In this document: positions 1 to 5,116 of the stretch, piece by piece
How positions within the stretch are numbered: position 1 is the first letter of the stretch
How the letters are laid out: every line of letters starts with the position of its first letter
Assembly: GCA_025965495.1 (NCBI GenBank)
Contig: JAOPWW010000317.1
Coordinates: forward strand, 1 to 7,189
Length of the DNA: 7,189 nt
Direction of reading: 5' to 3'
Origin: Frankiales bacterium
GTDB taxonomy: Bacteria; Actinomycetota; Actinomycetes; Mycobacteriales; SCTD01
The notes under the pieces: generated by a model
Told to the model about the DNA's origin: nothing
What the model saw: the letters and a program-made list of their open reading frames with translations, nothing else
Database searches by the model: none
Program-made: the position numbers and the translations under genes

Positions 1-217
1 CCTTCTGCGCCGTCTCGTACTTGAACTTGCCGTAGTCCATGAGCTTGCAGACGGGCGGACGCGCCATCGGCGCCACCTCGACCAGATCGAGGTCGTTCTC
101 CTGGGCCAGCTTGAGGGCCTCGTGGAGCGCGACGATGCCGACCTGCTCGCCGGCAGGGCCGACCAGCCGGACCTCGGGCACACGGATCCGGTCGTTGATG
201 CGGGGCTCAGCGCTGAT
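1..217 (-). CDS. infC: Translation initiation factor IF-3, N-terminal part (cut by left edge)
   Basis: IF-3 binds the 30S subunit, prevents premature joining of 50S and checks that the start codon pairs properly with initiator tRNA. The 72 codons visible are the N-terminal domain and the start of the linker: RINDRIRVPEVRL near residues 6-18, DLDLVEVAP near 42-50, then PPVCKLMDYGKFKYE, all IF-3 hallmarks. The C-terminal domain lies beyond the left edge. No ATG, GTG or TTG occurs in frame near the family's normal N-terminus. The codon at the right place is ATC (217-215), with GAGGAG ending 7 nt upstream. An AUC start fits the known use of rare start codons in infC, through which IF-3 represses its own translation. 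In most bacteria infC is followed by rpmI and rplT, which would be off-window here. The identity is very secure; the exact start is an inference from homology and the ribosome binding site. Confidence 0.95.
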   Translation of the reverse strand, partial: MSAEPRINDRIRVPEVRLVGPAGEQVGIVALHEALKLAQENDLDLVEVAPMARPPVCKLMDYGKFKYETAQK

Positions 218-223
218 AAGGGG

Positions 224-230
224 TCTCCTC
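224..230 (-). promoter_or_regulatory. Ribosome binding site of infC
   Basis: The minus strand reads GAGGAGA here, a strong Shine-Dalgarno sequence with 7 nt between it and the ATC codon at 217-215. It is what fixes the start at a non-canonical codon, since no normal start codon lies at a suitable distance. Confidence 0.75.
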
Positions 231-259
231 GATGGGGGGCAGGGTGTGCGTGCGTCCCG

Positions 260-301
260 GGAGCCCTCACGAAGAAGGGCCCCGCGCTCAGCGCAGGGCC
301 C
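260..301 (-). promoter_or_regulatory. Candidate infC leader attenuator: two mutually exclusive hairpins
   Basis: Two strong inverted repeats share one arm. Hairpin A pairs 260-267 with 276-283 (8 bp including one G-U pair, 8-nt loop). Hairpin B pairs GGGCCC at 277-282 with GGGCCC at 296-301 and continues inward, after one mismatch, with GCGC 284-287 and GCGC 291-294. Both need bases 277-282, so only one can form. In the infC transcript B emerges first and A, 43 nt before the start codon, emerges second. This is the geometry of an attenuator or a translational switch. Hairpin A has no U-run after it, so a classical intrinsic terminator is not supported. Regulation of infC operons through 5' leaders is known in other bacteria; the mechanism here is inferred. 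Confidence 0.4.
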
Positions 302-312
302 ACCAGGTCAGC

Positions 313-328
313 CGTCCCGACAGGGACG
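313..328 (-). promoter_or_regulatory. Hairpin in infC leader
   Basis: Perfect 6-bp stem: CGTCCC (313-318) pairs with GGGACG (323-328) around a 4-nt loop. It lies in the untranslated infC leader, just upstream (in the minus direction) of the alternative hairpins at 260-301, and is probably part of the same folded leader RNA. Confidence 0.4.
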
Positions 329-410
329 ACACGGCCCACGACCCGCTGTCTCCAGCAGGTGGGGCCGGACCGGACCCTGGCGCCTGACGTGCAGAGCGGC
401 GGACAGGGTG

Positions 411-425
411 GGAGGTGGGACCTCC
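411..425 (-). promoter_or_regulatory. Hairpin in infC leader carrying an SD-like arm
   Basis: Perfect 6-bp stem with a 3-nt loop: GGAGGT at 411-416 and ACCTCC at 420-425. Because it is an inverted repeat, the minus-strand RNA also reads GGAGGU. This resembles a Shine-Dalgarno sequence, but no start codon follows at a suitable distance on either strand, so I read it as a structural element rather than a ribosome binding site. Confidence 0.35.
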
Positions 426-447
426 GCTTGACGACCCCCGGTGCCGT

Positions 448-461
448 CCTGCCGGAGCAGG
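448..461 (-). promoter_or_regulatory. Hairpin with UNCG-type tetraloop near the 5' end of the infC leader
   Basis: CCTGC (448-452) pairs with GCAGG (457-461). On the infC strand the loop is TCCG closed by C-G, i.e. a cUCCGg tetraloop of the very stable UNCG class. That favours the minus strand as the RNA in which this hairpin works. It would sit close to the 5' end of the transcript if the promoter at 492-500 is correct. Confidence 0.35.
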
Positions 462-491
462 GCGGCGCACAGGAGCCGGGTCGCGTCTGCG

Positions 492-500
492 AGCGTAGCA
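492..500 (-). promoter_or_regulatory. Candidate extended -10 promoter for infC
   Basis: The minus strand reads TGCTACGCT, an extended -10 (TGn followed by TAnnnT). It contains the only TA dinucleotide between 221 and 500, so it stands out in this GC-rich stretch. A start of transcription near 485 would give an infC leader of about 270 nt. The -35 region (around 515-520, CTGCTC) is a poor match and lies inside the DUF1844 coding sequence. This is a prediction by consensus only. Confidence 0.35.
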
Positions 501-502
501 GG

Positions 503-907
503 GTGAACCCCTCCGAGCAGCCCGCGCCGACCTCCCCTGCTCCGCCCTCTGCTGGGACCTCTGCTGGGCCCTCTGCTGAGACCTCTGCTGGGCCCTCTGC
601 CGAGCGCGACCTCGCCGACGTCCCGGCGGCCGAGGTCATCGCCACCACCGCCGTCCACCTCATGAGCGCCGCCGCGGTCAAGACCGGCCTCGGCGAGGAG
701 GGCCCGGCAGCGCTGGACCTCGACGAGGCCCGCAAGCTCATCACCGCGCTCGCCGGCCTGGTCACCGCCGCCCGTCCCGACCTCGGCATCCACGCCGCGC
801 CGCTCCGCGACGGCCTGCAGGCGCTGCAGCGGGCCTTCCGCGAGGCCTCCTCCGAGCCCGACGCGCCCGGCGAGGGGCCGGGCGAGCGGCTCACCGGCCG
901 CGTCTGA
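503..907 (+). CDS. DUF1844 domain-containing protein
   Basis: A 134-residue protein of unknown function. Residues about 37-134 match the actinobacterial DUF1844 family as I recall it: DVPAAEVIATTAVHLMSAAAVK, then LDEARKLITALAGLVTAA, HAAPLRDGL and the C-terminal PDAPGEGPGE. The domain is predicted to be helical, with no signal peptide or membrane segment. The start is placed at GTG 503, the only in-frame start near the domain; the ribosome binding site (AGCAGG, abutting the start) is poor, so the start is uncertain. The N-terminal 35 residues are a low-complexity Ser/Ala/Gly/Pro/Thr tail made by a DNA tandem repeat. The gene is divergent from infC and converges on the SseB-family gene, overlapping its 3' end by 17 bp. 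Association with infC is common in actinobacteria and suggests, without proving, a housekeeping role. Confidence 0.85.
   Translation: MNPSEQPAPTSPAPPSAGTSAGPSAETSAGPSAERDLADVPAAEVIATTAVHLMSAAAVKTGLGEEGPAALDLDEARKLITALAGLVTAARPDLGIHAAPLRDGLQALQRAFREASSEPDAPGEGPGERLTGRV
548..607 (+). repeat. 12-bp tandem repeat, five units, inside the DUF1844 gene
   Basis: Five consecutive 12-bp units start at 548, 560, 572, 584 and 596. Units 2 and 4 are identical (TCTGCTGGGCCC), units 1 and 3 differ by one or two bases, and unit 5 has decayed. Each unit encodes four residues: SAGT, SAGP, SAET, SAGP, SAER. The period is a multiple of three, so changes in copy number keep the frame. The units use TCT and GCT codons, which are rare in the surrounding genes (normally C or G in third position). 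This points to recent expansion of a short seed. Confidence 0.9.
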
Positions 908-1721
908 GCAGTCCGCGGCGGCGCGCCAGCGGGACCGGCTGGCCCGGCCCCTCGGGCTCGACCCGGGTCAGGTCGAGCCCCTCGGGCGGCAGCGCGGCCC
1001 GACACCGCTCGAGGACGCGCCCCGCCAGGGCCGCCAGGCCGGCGGCCTCCAGGGCCGGGCCGCAGACCCCGAGGACCAGCCCGTCCGGGCCCTCGAGGAG
1101 GCGGGCGGTCGTGACGGGCTCGTCCCGCAGCGCCTCGGCGAGGGCCTCCACCAGGGCGGACGGCACCGGGACGGCCGGCGTCGTGAGCGGGCTGTCGGAA
1201 CGCCGGGCCTCCAGGCCGTCACTGCCGGGGACCGGGACGTAGCCCTCGGCCAGCGCCCGCAGCTCCCCCGCCGTCGCCACGAAGGCCGCGCCGGTGGGGT
1301 CCAGCAGCAGCAGGTCGGCGCCCTGCACCCGCGCCGAGGCGCAGGCCTGCGGACCGGGCAGCGGCACGGGCCGCGCGTCGGCCTGCCAGCGCTGGACCTC
1401 GTGCCCGTCGCTGAACACCGGGACCGCGAGGACGCCGTCGGAGGACCGCAGGCACACGATCGACATCTCGGCGGTCGACTCACGGCGCAGGCCGCCCTCG
1501 GGCGTCTCCACCGACGTCGCCTCCGCCCGGATCGCCACGAACACGCGGGCACCGGCGAGCGCCGCGAGGACCTCCGCCCGGGACGCGGGCGAGCCGTCGG
1601 AAGCGGCCAGGGCGGCGGCCAGCCGAGGGTCGACCGAGCCGTCGTCGGGCGGCCCGCCCGGCAGCGGCTTGCCGCCGGGACGGTCCCAGGGCAGGGGGCG
1701 CGCGTCGCTCACCCCCGGCAC
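891..1721 (-). CDS. SseB-family protein
   Basis: A 276-residue predicted soluble protein. An N-terminal linker is followed by the pattern of actinobacterial SseB-family proteins: DGSVDPRLAAALAA (about 27-40), a helix and strand leading to ARVFVAI (about 58-64), then AVPVFSDGHEVQRW (about 99-112) and DLLLLDPTG (about 135-143). The C-terminal third is an Ala/Leu-rich region (PSALVEALAEAL) ending in a basic tail. SseB takes its name from an enterobacterial serine-sensitivity enhancer; the molecular function in actinobacteria is not known. The start used is GTG 1721; a second GTG at 1712 (giving MSDARPLPW) is equally possible and neither has a clear ribosome binding site. The gene begins 12 nt after dacB, so the two are probably co-transcribed. 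Its TGA stop overlaps the end of the convergent DUF1844 gene by 17 bp. Confidence 0.82.
   Translation of the reverse strand: MPGVSDARPLPWDRPGGKPLPGGPPDDGSVDPRLAAALAASDGSPASRAEVLAALAGARVFVAIRAEATSVETPEGGLRRESTAEMSIVCLRSSDGVLAVPVFSDGHEVQRWQADARPVPLPGPQACASARVQGADLLLLDPTGAAFVATAGELRALAEGYVPVPGSDGLEARRSDSPLTTPAVPVPSALVEALAEALRDEPVTTARLLEGPDGLVLGVCGPALEAAGLAALAGRVLERCRAALPPEGLDLTRVEPEGPGQPVPLARRRGLLRRGR
925..943. terminator. Possible hairpin near the convergent gene ends
   Basis: GCCAGC (925-930) pairs with GCTGGC (938-943) around a 7-nt loop, about 18 nt past the DUF1844 stop and inside the last codons of sseB. There is no T-run on the plus strand. It is the only hairpin I see near the convergent ends. 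Evidence for termination is weak. Confidence 0.2.
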
Positions 1722-1733
1722 GCTAGCGGCGGG

Positions 1734-3032
1734 TCAGTCGGTGCTGCTCGCCAGGAGCACGCAGGCGCGGTCGATCGCGGCGCGGGCCTTGGCGGAGTCG
1801 CGGACGCCGGTGAGCACGAACGCGAAGCGCACGGCGCGGCCGCTGCGGGTGGTGGCGTACCCGCTGAGGTTGGCGACCCCGGACAGGGTGCCGGTCTTGG
1901 CGGCGACGTTGCGGGCGGCGGCCGTCCCGCACATCCGCTTCTTGAGCGTCCCGTCGACGCAGGCCAGCGGCAGGGCAGCCCGGAGCTGGTCCGCGACCGG
2001 GGAGGCGCCGAGAGCACGCAGCAGCGCGAGCTGCCCGACCGCCGTCTGGCGGTCGTAGCTGGACAGGCCGGAGCCGTCGGTCGCGGCGCCGAAGGGCACG
2101 CCCTGCTCGCCCAGGACCTGCTTGACGGTCGCCACGCCCGCCTTGCTGCTGCCCTCGCCGCCGGCGGTCTTGCCGACCTCCTTGAGCAGCATCTCGGCAG
2201 CGAAGTTGTCCGAGGCCTTGAGCAGCCGCGAGGTGATCGCGGTCAGCGGCCCGGAGACCCGCTGCGCCACCGTGGTCGCGGCTGCCGGGCGGCGGCTGCG
2301 CTTCACGCTCCCCTGCACGACGACGCCCTCGGCCTTCAGGTCGTCGCGGAACACGACGGCGTTCGGCAGGGCGGGGTCGCGCAGGTAGGCGCTGTCGGTG
2401 CGGTAGGCGTTGCGGTCGAGGGCGAAGGCGGACAGCGGTCCGAGCTCGCCCGGGACCCAGCTGCTCTTCCAGCCCGGGTTGCGGCGCAGGGCGTCGTAGC
2501 GGCTGTCGTCGAGCGCGACGTCGCCCTGCACGACGGTGACGCCGGCGTCGTGCACCGCCTTGGCGAGCGCCCGCAGGCCCGCCTTGGTCAGGTACGGGTC
2601 GCCGCCGGCGACGAGCCACAGGTCGCCGGGCAGGACGCCGGCGGTGCTGGTGGCGGTGGCCGCGACCTCGGTCGTCAGCCGGGCGTCGCCGCCGAGGGCG
2701 AGCAGGGCGGCCGAGACGACGTAGGACTTCTCGGTCGACGCCGGCGGCAGCGAGTGCGCGGCGTCCCGGCGCAGGACCGCGCCCAGGCCGTCGACGTCGA
2801 CCGCGGCCGAGACGGTCCGGGCGGTGGAGGTGGACAGGGCGGACGACACCCGGCTGCCGAGGCTCGCCGTCGCAGCCGGCCGCGGGGCCTCGACCTGGGT
2901 CGGGGCGGCGACCAGCCGCGTGCTGACGGTGCCGACGACGTCGGTCCCGGCGTCGGGCAGGGACGCGGCGGCGGAGCCGGCGACGGCGACGAGCGCCGTC
3001 AGGGAGGCGGCGAGCAGGGTCTTCACAGGCAT
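1734..3032 (-). CDS. dacB: D-alanyl-D-alanine carboxypeptidase/endopeptidase, S13 family (PBP4 type)
   Basis: A low-molecular-weight penicillin-binding protein that trims the terminal D-Ala of peptidoglycan stem peptides and may cleave cross-links; it acts outside the membrane. With the ATG at 3032 it has 432 residues. Residues 1-24 form a signal peptide (K4, a hydrophobic stretch, then AAAS). All three active-site motifs are present: S99-T-E-K102 (nucleophile and general base), S274-D-N276, and K379-T-G-T382. DGSGLS at 319-324 is also typical. Spacing between the first two motifs is about 175 residues, against roughly 245-250 in E. coli PBP4 and Actinomadura R39, so the inserted domains are smaller. 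C358 and C368 could form a disulfide. Alternative starts are GTG 3026 and an upstream GTG at 3071; the latter would put extra charged residues before the signal peptide and is unlikely. It precedes sseB by 12 nt. No clear promoter is visible. Confidence 0.93.
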   Translation of the reverse strand: MPVKTLLAASLTALVAVAGSAAASLPDAGTDVVGTVSTRLVAAPTQVEAPRPAATASLGSRVSSALSTSTARTVSAAVDVDGLGAVLRRDAAHSLPPASTEKSYVVSAALLALGGDARLTTEVAATATSTAGVLPGDLWLVAGGDPYLTKAGLRALAKAVHDAGVTVVQGDVALDDSRYDALRRNPGWKSSWVPGELGPLSAFALDRNAYRTDSAYLRDPALPNAVVFRDDLKAEGVVVQGSVKRSRRPAAATTVAQRVSGPLTAITSRLLKASDNFAAEMLLKEVGKTAGGEGSSKAGVATVKQVLGEQGVPFGAATDGSGLSSYDRQTAVGQLALLRALGASPVADQLRAALPLACVDGTLKKRMCGTAAARNVAAKTGTLSGVANLSGYATTRSGRAVRFAFVLTGVRDSAKARAAIDRACVLLASSTD

Positions 3033-3141
3033 GTCCACGTCCAGGGTTTCGGCACCCCTGGGCCGGGGCACGAGCGTTGACTGCGCACAGTCTGTCCCGA
3101 GGACCGCCCCGCTGTCCGGCTCCTGCCCGTCCCGGCGCGCC
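3033..3141. other. 109-nt intergenic region upstream of dacB
   Basis: This separates the end of the PH-domain gene from dacB, both on the minus strand. It is the only sizeable same-strand gap in the window and is where a dacB promoter would be expected. I see no TAnnnT -10 on the minus strand and no U-tract terminator. It holds an inverted repeat at 3079-3092 and a short GTCC/GGAC hairpin at 3094-3104. Confidence 0.5.
3079..3092. repeat. 14-bp inverted repeat upstream of dacB
   Basis: GACTG (3079-3083), CGCA spacer, CAGTC (3088-3092): perfect 5-bp arms, 46 nt before the dacB ATG. It could be an operator half-site pair or a short RNA hairpin. No protein family is recognised for it. Confidence 0.35.
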
Positions 3142-3603
3142 CTAGAGCGGGTCGCGGCTCCGGTCGCGGGCGGCGGCGTGGGCCCGGCGCAGCGCGAGGA
3201 CGGCCTCGACGGCGTGCTCCTTGTCGTTCGCCTGCACGGCCAGCAGCGCGACGGTCTCGTCGTCCTGCAGCCCGAGCTGCGCCCACGGCGCCCCCGGCGG
3301 CAGCTGCACCCCGACGACCACCTCCCACGGCAGGAAGCGCTCGCCCAACCCGTTGCGGACGAAGACCCCCCGGGCGTCCGCGGCGACCCGCACCCGGGTG
3401 AAGGCGGCCGGCACGGCGGCGACCAGGCAGCCGATCACGAAGAAGGCGATCTGGTCGGTGAGCCCGAAGCTCGCGCTCTCGCTCTGCCCCGTCGGCAGCA
3501 GCAGCGCCAGGGCGGCGAACACGACGACGACCAGGGCGGCCACCGCCCAGCACACGCGGACCAGGCGCACGGGGCGGACGACGACGGTCGGGACCTCGCT
3601 CAC
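3142..3603 (-). CDS. PH domain-containing membrane protein
   Basis: A 153-residue protein. A short N-terminal stretch is followed by two hydrophobic helices (about 17-36 and 51-68). A soluble bacterial PH-like domain then runs from about 70 to 140: TRVRVAADARGVFVRNGLGE, LPWEVVVGVQLPPG and a final helix with EHAVEAVLALRRAHA. This fits the bacterial PH family found as small two-helix membrane proteins in actinobacteria, often beside rib/his genes (for example after ribH in Mycobacterium); no biochemical role is known. The GTG start at 3603 overlaps the TGA of the upstream YczE-like gene as GTGA, so translational coupling is likely. It also has a strong ribosome binding site. It is the last gene of the rib-his unit. 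Confidence 0.85.
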   Translation of the reverse strand: MSEVPTVVVRPVRLVRVCWAVAALVVVVFAALALLLPTGQSESASFGLTDQIAFFVIGCLVAAVPAAFTRVRVAADARGVFVRNGLGERFLPWEVVVGVQLPPGAPWAQLGLQDDETVALLAVQANDKEHAVEAVLALRRAHAAARDRSRDPL

Positions 3604-4214
3604 GCGGTGCCTCCCTCGAGCCGGCGGACCGGCGTCTGGCGCAGGACGCGGAAGGCGACCTGGACGGCGGGGCCGATCCCCACGGCGAACGCGAGCGTGC
3701 CGAGCCCGACGGGCCCGCCGAGGGCGACCCCCACGACCAGGACGGCGCACTCGAGCAGCGCGCGGCAGCGCCCGACGGTCCAGCCGGTGCGCTGCACCAG
3801 GGCGACCATCAGCCCGTCGCGGGGCCCGGGCCCGAGGTGCGCGCCGAGGTAGAGGGCCGACCCCGCGGCGACGGTCGCGATGCCGCCGGCCGTCGCGAGC
3901 AGCCGCAGGGGCACGGCCTCGTCGCCGAGGTGCTCCAGCCAGCCCTGGCCCAGCAGGACGTCGACGGTCGCCCCGACCACGAACACGTTGCAGACGGTGC
4001 CGAACCCGGGCCGGACCCGGCACAGCAGCCCCACCAGCAGCACGACGACGGAGATGCCGATGGCGGTGCGGCCGAACGGCGTGTGCAGGTGCTGGGACAG
4101 CCCGCCGGTGAGGACGTCCCAGGGGCCGACCCCGAGGTCGGCGACCAGCCCGAGCCACAGCCCGACCCCGAACAGCACCAGGCCGACAGCGAGCTTGCCC
4201 AGGCGCAGGCTCAC
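3600..4214 (-). CDS. YczE/YyaS/YitT-like integral membrane protein
   Basis: A 204-residue protein with about five or six hydrophobic segments (roughly 7-25, 50-66, 71-89, 103-125, 150-168 and 170-190). It carries the twin motif typical of YczE-like proteins: LGVGPWDVL at 27-35 in the first half and LGPGPRDGLM at 127-136 in the second, followed by GPVGLGTLAFAVGIGP. The repeated motif suggests an internal duplication. Transport substrate and function are unknown for the family; B. subtilis YczE sits by the surfactin locus and is genetically linked to it. The GTG start at 4214 is 25 nt after the hisG stop with no clear ribosome binding site, so translation may depend on hisG. Its stop overlaps the start of the PH gene. 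Placement in a riboflavin/histidine unit invites but does not prove a role in metabolite movement. Confidence 0.85.
   Translation of the reverse strand: MSLRLGKLAVGLVLFGVGLWLGLVADLGVGPWDVLTGGLSQHLHTPFGRTAIGISVVVLLVGLLCRVRPGFGTVCNVFVVGATVDVLLGQGWLEHLGDEAVPLRLLATAGGIATVAAGSALYLGAHLGPGPRDGLMVALVQRTGWTVGRCRALLECAVLVVGVALGGPVGLGTLAFAVGIGPAVQVAFRVLRQTPVRRLEGGTA
3610..3615 (-). promoter_or_regulatory. Ribosome binding site of the PH-domain gene
   Basis: GGGAGG on the minus strand, 6 nt before GTG 3603, lying inside the end of the upstream gene. It decides the start and supports independent as well as coupled initiation. Confidence 0.7.
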
Positions 4215-4239
4215 CGTCGCGGCGCGCAGGCCGCGGCCA

Positions 4240-5115
4240 CTACTCGACGATCTTGCTGATCGGCAGCTCGAGCACGTCGCGCGCCCCGGCGGCCTTGAGC
4301 GCCGGGATGAGCGTGTTGACGCCCTTCTTCGGCACGACGGTCTCGACCGCCTTCATGTCGCCCGAGGCGAGCGGCATGACGGTCGGGCTGCTCATGGCCG
4401 GGAGCTCGGCGAGCACCGCCTGCAGGCCGCTGTCGGGGACGTTGAGCTTGAGCAGGACGTGGCCGCGGGCCCGGAGCGCCCCCTGGAGCAGCAGCGTGAT
4501 GTCGTCCATCGCGGCGCGCTTGGCCGGGTCGGCGTAGGCCTGCTTGTTGGCCAGCAGCTGGGTCCGGCTGGTCAGCAGGGTGTCGATGATCTTCAGCCCC
4601 GCCTTGCGCAGGCTCGAGCCGGTCTCGGTCAGGTCGACGATCGCGTCGACGATGTCCGGGATCTTCGCCTCGGTCGCGCCGTGGCTGGTGAACACCCGGC
4701 CGTCGACGCCGTTCTCGGCCAGGAACCGCTTGGTCGTCTCGGGCATCTCGGTGGAGATCCGCACGCCGGCCGGCAGGTCCTTGACGCTGTTCCAGGGAGA
4801 CTCCTTGGGCACGGCCAGCACGACGCTGACCAGCGCCTCGCCGGCCCGTCCGCCGCCGATCTCACCGAGGCTGACGACGTCGGCGCCGGTCTCGGTGACC
4901 CAGTCGTGGCCGCTGATCCCCAGGTCGAAGATCCCCTGCTCGACGTAGGTCGGGATCTCCTGCGGTCGCAGGAAGCGGACGCGGTCGATCCGGGGGTCGT
5001 CGACGCGGGCCTGGTAGTCGCGGTCGCCGCCCCGGATGACGGTGAGGTCGGCGGCGTCGAACAGCTCGAGGCACTGCTTCTCGAGCGAGCCCTTGGGCAG
5101 GACGAGGGAGAGCAC
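4240..5115 (-). CDS. hisG: ATP phosphoribosyltransferase, long (HisG_L) form
   Basis: Catalyses the first and committed step of histidine synthesis, joining ATP and PRPP to give phosphoribosyl-ATP; cytosolic. At 291 residues it is the long form, whose C-terminal ACT-like domain (about 213-291) usually gives feedback inhibition by histidine and makes a separate HisZ unnecessary. Visible motifs: LPKGSLE at 6-12, FDLGISGHDW at 63-72, ADVVSLGEIGGG at 78-89 and the PRPP-site signature VDAIVDLTETGSSL at 156-169. The C-terminal domain holds SPTVMPL and ends in PISKIVE. The GTG start is 1 nt after ribH, with AAGGA 5 nt upstream inside ribH. The sequence type (LPKGSLE start, PISKIV end) differs from the Streptomyces/Mycobacterium type (VPNKGSL or VPNKGAL start, different ending) as I recall them. 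hisE, often directly upstream in actinobacteria, is missing here. Confidence 0.95.
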   Translation of the reverse strand: MLSLVLPKGSLEKQCLELFDAADLTVIRGGDRDYQARVDDPRIDRVRFLRPQEIPTYVEQGIFDLGISGHDWVTETGADVVSLGEIGGGRAGEALVSVVLAVPKESPWNSVKDLPAGVRISTEMPETTKRFLAENGVDGRVFTSHGATEAKIPDIVDAIVDLTETGSSLRKAGLKIIDTLLTSRTQLLANKQAYADPAKRAAMDDITLLLQGALRARGHVLLKLNVPDSGLQAVLAELPAMSSPTVMPLASGDMKAVETVVPKKGVNTLIPALKAAGARDVLELPISKIVE

Positions 5116-5116
5116 G

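Noticed and set aside
260..283. Classical intrinsic terminator upstream of infC
   Set aside because: The stem is strong but no T-run follows it on the minus strand, so only a more general attenuator/switch call is kept.
411..425. GGAGGT as a ribosome binding site for a small gene
   Set aside because: No ATG, GTG or TTG follows at 4-12 nt on either strand that opens a credible frame.
288..470. A possible leader peptide (60 codons, minus strand, GTG start) in the infC leader
   Set aside because: No Shine-Dalgarno sequence before the GTG, composition is Arg/Pro/Gly/Ser as expected for non-coding GC-rich DNA, and there is no run of regulatory codons. It also ignores the stable hairpins in the region.
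548..607. CRISPR-like array
   Set aside because: The repeats are 12 bp, directly adjacent without spacers and aligned to codons; this is a coding tandem repeat.
1401..3080. A 559-codon open frame on the plus strand across sseB and dacB
   Set aside because: It is antisense to two genes with clear family motifs; its translation is Gly/Arg/Ala/Gln-rich with no recognisable domain, typical of shadow frames in GC-rich DNA.
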